Notes: generated by a model from the sequence alone, not told the origin. 64,000 bases of DNA from Sneathiella sedimenti (GCF_017313765.1 NZ_JAFLNC010000002.1:310001-374000); one strand, 5' to 3'; numbered from the stretch's first letter, positions 41,731 to 49,811 are shown. Numbers and translations are program-made.

Positions 41731-42476
41731 CAAACGACGCTATATGGATTGTCGGTGGGAGCAGCGGGATCGGCCGGGAAGTCGCCCTGCAATATGTGGA
41801 CAAAGGCGTGAAAGTGATCATCAGCGCCCGCAGCGAGGAAAAGCTCGCAGAAATTGTCGCGCTCAACCCCGATATGATCGAATCATTGCCACTTGATGTC
41901 ACTGATGAGTCCTCCGTCAAGCTGGCGACCTATAAGCTCTATGCCAATGGAAACGGACCCAGGACCGTTATTCTGAACGCCGGAACCTACGCGCCAATGT
42001 CCTTCGATCATTTCTCCGCTGAAAAAGCGATGCGGGTAATGGAAGTGAATTATTTTGGCGTAGTTCGGGTGATAGAGCGTATCCTGCCGCACTTAATTGT
42101 CGGTCAGGCGGGCAAAATCGTTGTCGTTGCATCCGTAGCCGGATATCAGGGACTACCGCTTTCGCTTGCCTACGGACCCTCCAAGGCGGCGCTGATTAAT
42201 CTCTGTGAAGGTTTGCGGGTGGAACTGATGGGGAAGGGTGTGACGGTTCAGCTCGTGAGTCCGGGTTTCGTCAAGACACCGCTCACTGCAGGAAATAAAT
42301 TCCCGATGCCCTTCCTGATGGAGGTGAAGGACGCGGCGGCCCGCATGATCCGCGGTATAGAGGGTGACGCATTTGAAGTCACCTTTCCGCGACGCTTCGC
42401 CTTTATCCTGAAATTCATCCGGATGCTCCCATACGCGATTTCCCTGCCGCTTATCCGGAAAGGAACAGGTGGATGA
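41727..42476 (+). CDS. Short-chain dehydrogenase/reductase
   Basis: A 249-residue classical SDR: IVGGSSGIG cofactor motif, VILNAGTY, catalytic Ser in VVASVAGYQG and YGPSKAAL with the Tyr-x3-Lys pair. The fold branch resembles the dehydrogenases found in ECF/ChrR-controlled clusters of alphaproteobacteria. It overlaps the DUF6134 gene before it and the SnoaL-like gene after it (both ATGA), so the three are translated as a unit. A C-terminal hydrophobic stretch (about residues 228-246, FILKFIRMLPYAISLPLI) may tether it to the membrane, fitting a lipid substrate. Confidence 0.9.
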   Translation: MTNDAIWIVGGSSGIGREVALQYVDKGVKVIISARSEEKLAEIVALNPDMIESLPLDVTDESSVKLATYKLYANGNGPRTVILNAGTYAPMSFDHFSAEKAMRVMEVNYFGVVRVIERILPHLIVGQAGKIVVVASVAGYQGLPLSLAYGPSKAALINLCEGLRVELMGKGVTVQLVSPGFVKTPLTAGNKFPMPFLMEVKDAAARMIRGIEGDAFEVTFPRRFAFILKFIRMLPYAISLPLIRKGTGG

Positions 42477-42919
42477 CTGCCGCGAACACCAATCAAGCTG
42501 TACTTGACGCCTATATCCGTTATTTCGAGACCTTGAAGCCGGATACTGTCGATGATCTGGATAAATTGGCTTGCGAAGAGTTATATTTTGAAGATCCCTT
42601 TAACCAACTCGCCAACCGACGAGACGTGAAACGCCTGTTCCGTCAGATGTTTGTAGATATGGACGATCCTGCCTTCAAGATCAGCGCCAGTTTCTGGAGT
42701 GAAAATGGACAATCGGCTATTTTGAAATGGCGGTTTGCCGGAAACGCGCAGAAGATCGGCAGGCTCGACTTTGTAGGGGTATCGGAGATTCACTTTGACG
42801 AAAACGGCTTGATTGACAGCCATGTAGATTACTGGGATGCCGCGTCACGTTTCTATGAAAAGATTCCACTGATCGGTGCAGTCCTGCGGGTAGTCAGGAG
42901 GAAGCTTCGTCTTTCATGA
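42473..42919 (+). CDS. SnoaL-like/NTF2-fold protein
   Basis: A 148-residue protein with an NTF2-like cone fold pattern: an N-terminal helix VLDAYIRYFETLKPDTVDDL, EELYFEDPFNQL, a second helix, AILKWRFAGNAQ and GVSEIHFDENGLIDSHVDYWDAASRFYEKIP. Proteins of this type include steroid isomerases and small cyclases or dehydratases. It is the last gene of the ECF-promoted plus-strand operon and its final 26 bases overlap the end of the convergent DUF3833 gene, so the two operons are in antisense contact. Confidence 0.85.
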   Translation: MTAANTNQAVLDAYIRYFETLKPDTVDDLDKLACEELYFEDPFNQLANRRDVKRLFRQMFVDMDDPAFKISASFWSENGQSAILKWRFAGNAQKIGRLDFVGVSEIHFDENGLIDSHVDYWDAASRFYEKIPLIGAVLRVVRRKLRLS

Positions 42920-43430
42920 AGAAGAGGGTTACCGTGCCAATGGTGAAGCCCCAACGCGTAACTGTCGCGCGATTGATGATTACGTCGCCAGGCTGGCGGA
43001 ACAACCAGTCATCAAATGCCACTCGCCAGACGCTCTCACCTACCTTTAGATCCATGTCATAGCGCCAGTTGAGCGCATTTCCATAGCGAACGCCCTTTGC
43101 GGTGCCAACAACGTCGCCTGCCGTGCCTGAGTAGTGATGCTCTTTCTCTCGCTGGATGGTCCAGACACGCCTGTCAGTTTCGCCGTCCCGATAGACGAAA
43201 TACTCATCCAGCGTCAGGGTCTCGCCCTCAACGGTGCCATTAATGGTTACTTCAAACTGGCGGCGGAGATTGCCGAAGCGGTCCTCGAAGATGCCCCAGG
43301 CCTTGGTCTCACCCTCAAAATAGTCGAAAAGCTCGAGAGGTGGGGTCGTTTCCGCAAATTGTTCCGCCTTCATCCCGCCGCATCCTGCTAAAATTACCAA
43401 GGTGATTGTTACCACTGCGCTTCTGATCAT
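42894..43430 (-). CDS. DUF3833-family lipoprotein
   Basis: A 178-residue protein with a lipoprotein signal peptide: the lipobox LAGC falls at residues 14-17 (ILAGCGGMKA). The mature part has LFDYFEGETKAWGIFEDRFGNLRRQF, GTAKGVRYGNALNWRYDMDL and FDDWLFRQPGDVIINRATVTRWGF, which match DUF3833. It lies at the end of the five-gene minus-strand operon with the GPH transporter, CFA synthase, DUF1365 and flavin oxidoreductase, a set known to travel together. The role is probably in membrane-lipid modification, function unknown. Confidence 0.85.
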   Translation of the reverse strand: MIRSAVVTITLVILAGCGGMKAEQFAETTPPLELFDYFEGETKAWGIFEDRFGNLRRQFEVTINGTVEGETLTLDEYFVYRDGETDRRVWTIQREKEHHYSGTAGDVVGTAKGVRYGNALNWRYDMDLKVGESVWRVAFDDWLFRQPGDVIINRATVTRWGFTIGTVTLFFMKDEASS

Positions 43431-43446
43431 GCTGCCCTCTCCGGGT

Positions 43447-44781
43447 TCAACTGAGCGGCCGGTTGCGCCGCTGGAGCCGTCTATTTATTGCCTGCTGTTG
43501 ACGGGCCGTCAGGGGGTACCCCCACATCAGCGCCACTGCCGTTATCTTTAATACGGCAGGAAGCCAGCCATAGATCACCGCGAGACGAAAAGGGTCGATT
43601 TCGGCATCCCCGGAAGGCTGTCCCAGGTCGCCCTGACCCAGGATTACGAAGGCACCGGCAACGCCAAGACCGAGAGAAAGTTTTGTTGCCATGCTCCAAA
43701 GTGCAAACAGGAAGGAGGAGCTGTCGCGGCGGTTAAGATAGTTGTCCCAGTCCGCGACATCGGATTGCATGGCTGGCGGCAAGGCGAGATCGGCACCGAG
43801 GGAAAACCCTGTAATCAGGCAGATGACGCCAAAAAACATAAGGTCACCAGCACCGATCAACGGCACGGTCAGAAAGGCAAGGCAGGCGATAACCATGGCA
43901 ATGCCCCAGCTTCGATGCTTGCCGAGACGGCCGCTGAGCCAGATCCAGAGCGGAATTCCGAGGATACCGGACAGGAAATAGATAAACAGGAGGTATGAAT
44001 TATACGCTTCCGGCAGTACGAGAACATGGGTGATGAAGAGCGGGAAGCACGCTGTGGCAATGCCAATGGAAAGCCCGCTGAGAAACCAGGCACTCAAGAG
44101 CCGGAAAAAGAGCCGGTTTCCGGATAGCCCGGAGAGGGATTTCAACAGTTTAAGCGGTGGCTGGTGAAGGCGGCCCGTCGGCAGGCTGAGCAGCAGCGGA
44201 AAAACAATGACACCGCAACCGACAACGAAAACGGCCGCATAGGCAAGCTGTTGTCGCGCACCGTAGTCGGCCGTAATAACAAGAAAAATACTCAGGGCCA
44301 GAATGCCGACAAGCCCCGAAAGCTCCCGCGTGGCGTTGAGGCTGACCCGCGCGTGATAGTCACTGGTAAGTTCCACTGTCCAGGCGAGATACGGGATCTG
44401 CACGATCGTCCAGCCAAGAAGCAACAGCCCATACCAGACAAAAAGATAGAGATCACCTGCCGACTCGGACGGTGTAAAAAGGGCGTAAAGCGCTGAGCCG
44501 CAAATGATCGCGCCAATGGCAATTTGAATCTTCTTCCCTAGCCGCCAGCGACGGAGATAATCGGAGAGCAAGCCAACAATAGGATCGCTGATGACATCGC
44601 TGATCCTGACGAGTAGCAGGATAAGTCCCGTCCGGACGAGACCGAGGCCAACCGTTTCCGCATAGAACGCCGGAAGGAGGACAAACGCCGGGATCAGCGG
44701 CATCGCCATAACGGCACCGGGCAGGGCATAACGCAATATTGCCTGGCGTGGGAACTCAGCGGAGTTCAAAGATGACGACAT
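43447..44781 (-). CDS. GPH-family (MelB-like) MFS transporter
   Basis: A 444-residue inner-membrane transporter with about 12 hydrophobic segments. LLVRISDVISDPIVGLLSDYLRRWRLGKK is the family-typical loop after segment 2 with its basic end. It looks like a glycoside-pentoside-hexuronide symporter, but the member in this conserved cluster travels with lipid-modifying genes, so a lipid or stress-metabolite substrate is as likely as a sugar. A long upstream frame exists; the ATG at 44781 overlaps the end of the cfa gene by 26 bases, which implies coupled translation. Confidence 0.85.
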   Translation of the reverse strand: MSSSLNSAEFPRQAILRYALPGAVMAMPLIPAFVLLPAFYAETVGLGLVRTGLILLLVRISDVISDPIVGLLSDYLRRWRLGKKIQIAIGAIICGSALYALFTPSESAGDLYLFVWYGLLLLGWTIVQIPYLAWTVELTSDYHARVSLNATRELSGLVGILALSIFLVITADYGARQQLAYAAVFVVGCGVIVFPLLLSLPTGRLHQPPLKLLKSLSGLSGNRLFFRLLSAWFLSGLSIGIATACFPLFITHVLVLPEAYNSYLLFIYFLSGILGIPLWIWLSGRLGKHRSWGIAMVIACLAFLTVPLIGAGDLMFFGVICLITGFSLGADLALPPAMQSDVADWDNYLNRRDSSSFLFALWSMATKLSLGLGVAGAFVILGQGDLGQPSGDAEIDPFRLAVIYGWLPAVLKITAVALMWGYPLTARQQQAINRRLQRRNRPLS

Positions 44782-46000
44782 CAATAGATTTCTGGCGAAA
44801 GCCTGCTTCGCAATATTGCAGGTAAAATTCCCACATGCGCTTAAACCGCTGATCAAATCCCAGCGGTTCGATGTCACTCCACTTGGCGAGGAATTTCTCT
44901 TTCCATAGTTTTAGCGTGGTTGCGTAGTCGCCGCCAAATTCCTCCCGGATGCGTGCCGTCAATCCATTCCGAGCCGCCGCATTGATAAAAGCTGCTTTCG
45001 ACGGGAGCTGCCCGCCTGGAAAAATATAGCGCTGAATAAAATCCGCAGATTTCCGGTAGTGGTTGTACCGCTTTTCATCAATGGTGATGACCTGGATCGC
45101 TGCGCGCCCGCCGGCCTTCAGGTTACGCTTGATGGCCGCGAAATAGCTGTCCCAGTTTTCCTGACCCACGGCTTCGAACATCTCAATGGAGACGATGCCA
45201 TCGAAACGGCCCTCCTGGTCCCGGTAGTCCCGGAAGTGGAAATTCGTCTGATCCTGAAGCCCAGACTGTTTGGCCGTCGTTGTTGCGTAGGCGAGCTGTT
45301 CTTCAGAAAGCGTAATTCCGTCGACAGTTGCACCATATTCCTGCGCGGCGAGACGGGCAAAACCGCCCCAGCCACAGCCGATTTCAAGAATCTTCATGTT
45401 TTTTGAAACACCGGCAATTTCCGCGATGCGACGGTATTTCTCCTGCTGGGCGTCGGCGAGGGATTGATCGTCCTTGGTGAACAGGGCCGCTGAATAGGTC
45501 ATGGTTTCATCCAGCCAGTGGCGATAAAAATCATTCCCGAGATCATAGTGATAGGCAATATTCCGCTGGCTGCCGGTCCGGCTGTTTCGGGCGCGTAAAT
45601 GCCGGAGAAAATTCACGAAACCGGAGAGCCATTTACCGACCATCGCGGATTTGAGATTGTTTTCGTTGCACAAGGCAAGCTCTATCAACTCGGTAATGTC
45701 CGGGCTTGACCAGTCGCCATCCATATAGCTTTCGCCAAGGCCGATATCGCCGGATTTCAGGATGCGCCTGGCCGCCCGTTCATGATGCAGGCTGACTGTT
45801 GCAACGGGTTCTCCGGGGCGCGCCGGGCCAAATTCAAGTCTTTCCCCGGTCGGTAGAAAAACAGTCAACTGACCGACTGCCATCCGGGAAAGGCTGAGCG
45901 TCAGGGCTCTGAGCCAGGGGTCTGTAAGCTTCGGAAATGCCGCAATGAGATCCTTGGGATCACTGGCAATCAAGTCAGTTTGCGGGGTGACGTCCGTCAT
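44756..46000 (-). CDS. cfa: Cyclopropane-fatty-acyl-phospholipid synthase
   Basis: A 414-residue enzyme that transfers a methylene from SAM to cis double bonds of membrane phospholipids. The SAM-binding GCGWGGFARLAA motif lies near residue 200, preceded by the family-typical YHYDLGNDFYRHWLDETMTYSAALF (in pieces). The N-terminal lipid-binding domain is present (about residues 1-130), so the protein is full length. It directly abuts the DUF1365 gene (no gap) and overlaps the transporter gene. Cyclopropanation or related methylation protects unsaturated lipids from oxidation; a place in an ECF/ChrR regulon supports that. Confidence 0.92.
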   Translation of the reverse strand: MTDVTPQTDLIASDPKDLIAAFPKLTDPWLRALTLSLSRMAVGQLTVFLPTGERLEFGPARPGEPVATVSLHHERAARRILKSGDIGLGESYMDGDWSSPDITELIELALCNENNLKSAMVGKWLSGFVNFLRHLRARNSRTGSQRNIAYHYDLGNDFYRHWLDETMTYSAALFTKDDQSLADAQQEKYRRIAEIAGVSKNMKILEIGCGWGGFARLAAQEYGATVDGITLSEEQLAYATTTAKQSGLQDQTNFHFRDYRDQEGRFDGIVSIEMFEAVGQENWDSYFAAIKRNLKAGGRAAIQVITIDEKRYNHYRKSADFIQRYIFPGGQLPSKAAFINAAARNGLTARIREEFGGDYATTLKLWKEKFLAKWSDIEPLGFDQRFKRMWEFYLQYCEAGFRQKSIDVVIFELR

Positions 46001-46801
46001 CTATTTCTCCTGATATTTTTCGATCATGGGCGGGGTGGTCGGCGCTGTGTTTCTTGCATTTGCATCTGGCCGCGGCACAAGTTTCATGCCTTTCAGCCAA
46101 AGTTTCAGCGCCTCCCAATGGATTCCGGCAATAACCTTTAGACTGTTGAACGGGAATTTCAGTATCGCCAGGCCGAGTGTGCGGCGGTTTAGAGGACTGA
46201 GTTGGCCAATAAAGGAGGCGTTCATTATTGGTTTATCGTCATGGAACTGGCGTATGGAAAGCGCGATGGATTCACCCGGCGGCAGAATAGAAAATTCATA
46301 ACGGCAATCCATCGGCATAAACGGGGAAACGTACAATTCCTTGGGACAGGCATGTTTCATCAATCCTTTTGAATTGGCCGAACCTGCAGGGAGGATGTAG
46401 CTATGTCTTTCACCAAATGTATTGCTGACCTCATAGACCAAGGCGATCAGAGTGTCCTCGGCGTCATAACAATAGTAAGTGCTGAGCGGATTGAAGGCAT
46501 ACCCGAATATGCGCGGAATACAGAGCAATCGCACCGAGGCGATCTCTTCATCTATCCCCTGTTGTTTTAGCTGCGCAAGGACGCGTGCTTTTAAGTCTGT
46601 GGACGTGCCGTTCCCGAAGTCTTTCGTGAAAAAAGAAACAATATTGCGTTTATTGACCGATAGAAAAGGAATACGCCGTCCAAGGTCCGCCAGTTCATCA
46701 AGATCAATGAGCAGATAAAAAATCCGGTAGTCGAGATGGTGTCCGACGGGATTTAGTCGCCGGTGAGTAACCACTCCATTATATAAGGCGCTTTTTCGCA
46801 T
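46001..46801 (-). CDS. DUF1365-family protein
   Basis: A 266-residue protein matching DUF1365: SALYNGVVTHRRLNPVGHHLDYRIFYLLIDLDEL, FNPLSTYYCYDAEDTLIALVYEVSNTFGERHSY and KELYVSPFMPMDCRYEFSILPPGE (each in pieces). The family is almost always encoded between an FAD amine-oxidase-like protein and a CFA synthase, as here, and is thought to help modify acyl chains; its reaction is not settled. It begins 5 bases after the flavoprotein stop and ends exactly at the start of cfa, so translation is coupled. Confidence 0.9.
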   Translation of the reverse strand: MRKSALYNGVVTHRRLNPVGHHLDYRIFYLLIDLDELADLGRRIPFLSVNKRNIVSFFTKDFGNGTSTDLKARVLAQLKQQGIDEEIASVRLLCIPRIFGYAFNPLSTYYCYDAEDTLIALVYEVSNTFGERHSYILPAGSANSKGLMKHACPKELYVSPFMPMDCRYEFSILPPGESIALSIRQFHDDKPIMNASFIGQLSPLNRRTLGLAILKFPFNSLKVIAGIHWEALKLWLKGMKLVPRPDANARNTAPTTPPMIEKYQEK

Positions 46802-46806
46802 CAGCG

Positions 46807-48135
46807 TTAGGCAACCTCTGCAAAGGGCAAACCAGTTGCATCCTTCTGCAGGTAAATGCGTGATCGTGACGGGTCGACGTGCCAGGGGCGCGACTGACCA
46901 CCCAACGCCTCCGCAACTGCAAGGCCGGATTGAATGCCGTCTTCATGAAAACCGTATCCGAAATAGCTACCACAAAACCAGAGGTTTTTTTGTCCCTGCA
47001 GGTTCCAGAGCATCTTTTGCGCCGCAATCGCCGAATTGTCGAACAACGGATGGTCATAGGGAAAGCTTCTTATAACCGCGCCCCGTTCAGGTTCGATTGC
47101 GGGGTTAAGGGACACGAAGTAGTCCTTGTTCGTATTCAGGTCCTGAAGCCGGTTCATCCAATAGGTAACGGAAAGCTCCTGTTGAGAGGTGGTTTCATGG
47201 TTGCCGGCAATATAGTTCCAACTCGCCCAGGCCTTACGTCGCTTCGGCATGATGGCTGGATCGGTGTGTAGAATTGCAAGATTTCTCTCGTATTTGAAGG
47301 CGCCCAGCAATTTTCTCTGAGCCGATGTCGGTTCCGCAATCAGGGAAAGCGCCTGATCAGCGTGGGTCGCTATGACAACATCGTCGAACTGTTGTACATG
47401 TCCGTCTCTGCACTCAACCAGTGTGCCGGATTTCTCGGTATGAATTTTGGCAACGGCGCTGTTAAGGCGAATGCGACCGGCAAGAACCTCTGCGATCTTG
47501 TTGACATACTGGCGACTGCCACCGGTCACTGTCCGCCACTCCGGTCGGTCCGATATCTGCAAGAGACCGTGGTTTTGGCAAAACCGTATGAACGCCGCGG
47601 CGGGGTAGTCGAGCATGTCTTCGGCAGGGGTTGACCATATGGCGGCACCCATAGGCAGCAGATGATGGTCGATAAAGCTCCGCCCATAACTGCCATAATC
47701 AAGCAGTTCGCGCAAAGTCCAATGTTCTGTCTCCGCGCGTTCCATAAATGTTGGCGCTTCACGATAAAATTTGAAGATATCACGGATCATTACCCAGAAG
47801 GCGGGCCGGAACAGATTTGATTTCTGAGCGAAAAGCGCCGCCAGAGACGTTCCCGCATACTCGATCTTGCCACTACCGACGGATACGCCGAAAGACATCT
47901 CGGTAGACTGGCTGGCAATGTTCAGATGCTCGAAAAATGCGACCAGATTGGGGTAGTTTACCTTGTTATAGACGATGAACCCGGTGTCGATAAATTGGCC
48001 GTCGACTTCAACAGTGTTGCTATGGCCGCCGAGGCGGTCATCCTTCTCGAATAGAGTCACTTCGTGATTCTGCGACAATAACCAAGCCGCTGACAACCCC
48101 GAAATACCGCTCCCGACTACAGCAATTTTTTTCAT
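46807..48135 (-). CDS. FAD-dependent amine-oxidase-like oxidoreductase (COG2907 type)
   Basis: A 442-residue flavoprotein. KKIAVVGSGISGLSAAWLLS is the dinucleotide-binding start and FEKDDRLGGHSNTVEVDG the following acidic strand. IDTGFIVYN and the C-terminal NLWFCGSYFGYGFHEDGIQSG are typical of this group, found with DUF1365 and CFA synthases, where a role in acyl-chain desaturation or oxidation is suspected. It is the first gene of the five-gene operon and has its own TGATCC-N18-TATCTC promoter. Starts at 48147 and 48135 are both possible; I use the one directly before the Rossmann motif. Confidence 0.9.
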   Translation of the reverse strand: MKKIAVVGSGISGLSAAWLLSQNHEVTLFEKDDRLGGHSNTVEVDGQFIDTGFIVYNKVNYPNLVAFFEHLNIASQSTEMSFGVSVGSGKIEYAGTSLAALFAQKSNLFRPAFWVMIRDIFKFYREAPTFMERAETEHWTLRELLDYGSYGRSFIDHHLLPMGAAIWSTPAEDMLDYPAAAFIRFCQNHGLLQISDRPEWRTVTGGSRQYVNKIAEVLAGRIRLNSAVAKIHTEKSGTLVECRDGHVQQFDDVVIATHADQALSLIAEPTSAQRKLLGAFKYERNLAILHTDPAIMPKRRKAWASWNYIAGNHETTSQQELSVTYWMNRLQDLNTNKDYFVSLNPAIEPERGAVIRSFPYDHPLFDNSAIAAQKMLWNLQGQKNLWFCGSYFGYGFHEDGIQSGLAVAEALGGQSRPWHVDPSRSRIYLQKDATGLPFAEVA

Positions 48136-48167
48136 TCGTTCATCCATAGTTTTCCATCGAATATCCT

Positions 48168-48197
48168 GAGATACGAAGCGAAAACCGGGATGGATCA
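48168..48197 (-). promoter_or_regulatory. ECF sigma promoter for the flavoprotein-DUF1365-cfa operon
   Basis: On the minus strand TGATCC (48197-48192), exactly 18 bases, then TATCTC (48173-48168). The first start codons are 21 and 33 bases downstream, giving a very short leader. The element is the divergent twin of the sigma-gene promoter at 48216. Confidence 0.72.
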
Positions 48198-48215
48198 CAA
48201 AAATCGGATCCGGAA

Positions 48216-48245
48216 TGATCCAGTTACCAATATTCACCGTAATAG
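48216..48245 (+). promoter_or_regulatory. ECF sigma autoregulatory promoter
   Basis: TGATCC (48216-48221), exactly 18 bases, then TAATAG (48240-48245), 52 bases before the sigma-factor ATG. This is the form expected for self-activation of an RpoE/ChrR operon. Confidence 0.75.
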
Positions 48246-48296
48246 GTTAGACTAACGTGAGACACATTGTGGTTGTAACGATTTTTAAAGGCAAGC

Positions 48297-48887
48297 ATGA
48301 CCTCACCGGGCGGTATCAGGCAGGACAAAACGGGCGCGCGTGCGCTCCCGGACGATCTGGACAGGGATCTGACGGCTGTTGGGCTCGATCAGGATGCGAC
48401 TGCGTTCCGGCGGTTGTTCGCAAACCTCGCGCCGCGGCTGAAATTTTTCCTGATCAAGGGCGGCATGATTGAAAGCGCCGCCGAGGACGTCATGCAGGAA
48501 ACGATGATGAAAGTGTGGCGCAAGGCGGAGATGTACGACAGTTCCAAAGCTTCGGCTTCCACCTGGATCTACTCGATTGCGCGAAATGTGAAGATTGACC
48601 GGCTGCGTAAGGAGCATCGACCTGAACCTGATCCCGAAGATCCGTGCTTTGTTGCGGAAGATCCGGAAACCGGTGAGCAGGCAGTCAGCCGAAAACAGGA
48701 CAGAGAACGCATACAGAAGGCTATGGCACTGCTGCCACCGGAACAGATGACAATTATTAAGATGTCCTTTTTTGAAGAAAGGTCGCACGGCGAAATTGCC
48801 GAGATGCTGGAAATTCCTCTTGGGACTGTAAAGTCCAGGATACGGTTGGCATTCGGAAAAATCCGTGCGGAATTGGAGGATTTGTAA
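48297..48887 (+). CDS. rpoE: ECF RNA polymerase sigma factor (RpoE/ChrR-partner type)
   Basis: A 196-residue ECF sigma factor. Region 2 contains AAEDVMQETMMKVWRKAEMYD and STWIYSIARNVKIDRLRKE, and region 4 holds LPPEQMTIIKMSFFEERSHGEIAEMLEIPLGTVKSRIRLAFGKIR (each in pieces). The next gene, overlapping by one base (TAATG), encodes a ChrR-type anti-sigma. In Rhodobacter sphaeroides the homologous pair responds to singlet oxygen. The TGATCC-N18-TA motif found before this operon and two others in the window fits that sigma's known -35. The likely role is to activate lipid-protection genes when the anti-sigma is removed. Confidence 0.92.
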   Translation: MTSPGGIRQDKTGARALPDDLDRDLTAVGLDQDATAFRRLFANLAPRLKFFLIKGGMIESAAEDVMQETMMKVWRKAEMYDSSKASASTWIYSIARNVKIDRLRKEHRPEPDPEDPCFVAEDPETGEQAVSRKQDRERIQKAMALLPPEQMTIIKMSFFEERSHGEIAEMLEIPLGTVKSRIRLAFGKIRAELEDL

Positions 48888-49561
48888 TGAGTATTCGACA
48901 TCATATTGGCGATGATACGCTGATGGCATATGTCAATGGAACGCTCGTTGAACCACTATCAGTGGTTGTTGCTACCCATCTGGCAATTTGTCCCAGATGC
49001 CGCAAAAGCGCAGCGTTGATGGAGGATTTGGCCGGATTGTTGTTAATGGAAGCGGAAACAGCACCTCTTTCCCCGGCCGAAGAGGCAATGGCTGACATAA
49101 TTCCAAGCAGCGCCTCTCCTGACGCTGGTAACGACGACCAGCCTCTGATAAAACCGGATTATTCAAATACCGGGGTGCCGATGCCGCTTGCCGAGCGCAT
49201 GCCGGCGACGCTCGATGATATTCCCTGGCGGACGTTAATTCCCGGTATCAGCCATTATCCGTTACCGAAATCCGGTTCACAGAAGAACAAAGGTACGCTT
49301 CGTCTGCTGAAGATTGCGCCGGGCAAGACCATGCCAGAACATAGCCATACGGGGCAGGAGCTTACCCTGATCCTTCGTGGTTCCTATATCGATGACCTTG
49401 GTCGCTTTCAGACGGGCGATATCGCCGATCTGGATAGTGAAACCCTGCATCAGCCTGTCGCTGATACGGCGGAGGACTGCATCTGCCTGATCGCGACCGA
49501 TGCCCCCCTCAAATTCTCCGGCTTTTTCAGCCGCCTGTTGCAGCCAGTTTTTGGAATTTAG
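48887..49561 (+). CDS. chrR: ChrR-type zinc anti-sigma factor with cupin domain
   Basis: A 224-residue anti-sigma. The N-terminal zinc domain has His6, His31, Cys35 and Cys38 (HLAICPRC), at exactly the same positions as the zinc ligands reported for R. sphaeroides ChrR. The C-terminal cupin has His152, His154 and Glu158 (PEHSHTGQE) and His188 (TLHQP), with the same 2-4-30 spacing as the ChrR cupin metal ligands. The N domain sequesters the sigma factor; the cupin is needed for the singlet-oxygen response. It starts on the TAATG overlap with rpoE, so the two are made in a fixed ratio. Confidence 0.93.
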   Translation: MSIRHHIGDDTLMAYVNGTLVEPLSVVVATHLAICPRCRKSAALMEDLAGLLLMEAETAPLSPAEEAMADIIPSSASPDAGNDDQPLIKPDYSNTGVPMPLAERMPATLDDIPWRTLIPGISHYPLPKSGSQKNKGTLRLLKIAPGKTMPEHSHTGQELTLILRGSYIDDLGRFQTGDIADLDSETLHQPVADTAEDCICLIATDAPLKFSGFFSRLLQPVFGI

Positions 49562-49744
49562 CGTCGTTTTACCGGGCCTGTAGTTGACGACAGCATCATC
49601 AAGAAAGATGCTTTCCGGTTTAGTCTGTATAAAGCCATTAAAAGCGGCGATTATCCTGATAATTAAAGCTTTTACTTGCATTGGCCGGAATACGGATCGC
49701 GCGACAGGCAAGTCAGAAAGGTAGTTTTTTCTGACAAAGGCGGG

Positions 49745-49787
49745 TTAAGGATGTATAAGGAACACCTTAAGGTTAATGCCTTACCTT
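49745..49787. repeat. Cluster of TAAGG/CCTTA inverted repeats upstream of the radical SAM gene
   Basis: Within the 250-base gap between chrR and the radical SAM gene, TTAAGG (49745-49750), TAAGG (49756-49760), the palindrome CCTTAAGG (49765-49772), CCTT (49779-49782) and CCTT (49784-49787) are packed together. TAAGG-AACA-CCTTA and AAGG-TTAATG-CCTT are both exact dyads. It may be a multi-site operator or alternative mRNA hairpins just before the start at 49812. The rest of the gap holds only a weak AGCATC/GATGCT hairpin (49592-49612). Confidence 0.4.
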
Positions 49788-49811
49788 CAATACCGGTATA
49801 CTGCAGGACTA

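Noticed and set aside
45930-45965. TGATCC on the minus strand within the start of cfa
   Set aside because: 18 bases later the sequence is ATTTCC, not TA; it is the codons for a Ser-Asp-Pro segment.
48303-48929. A 208-codon open frame on the - strand
   Set aside because: Opposite the ECF sigma gene, which has all its expected motifs; shadow frame.
49562-49811. Cobalamin riboswitch before the B12-domain radical SAM gene
   Set aside because: I see no B12-box-like sequence or long conserved structure in the 250-base gap; only small dyads are present.
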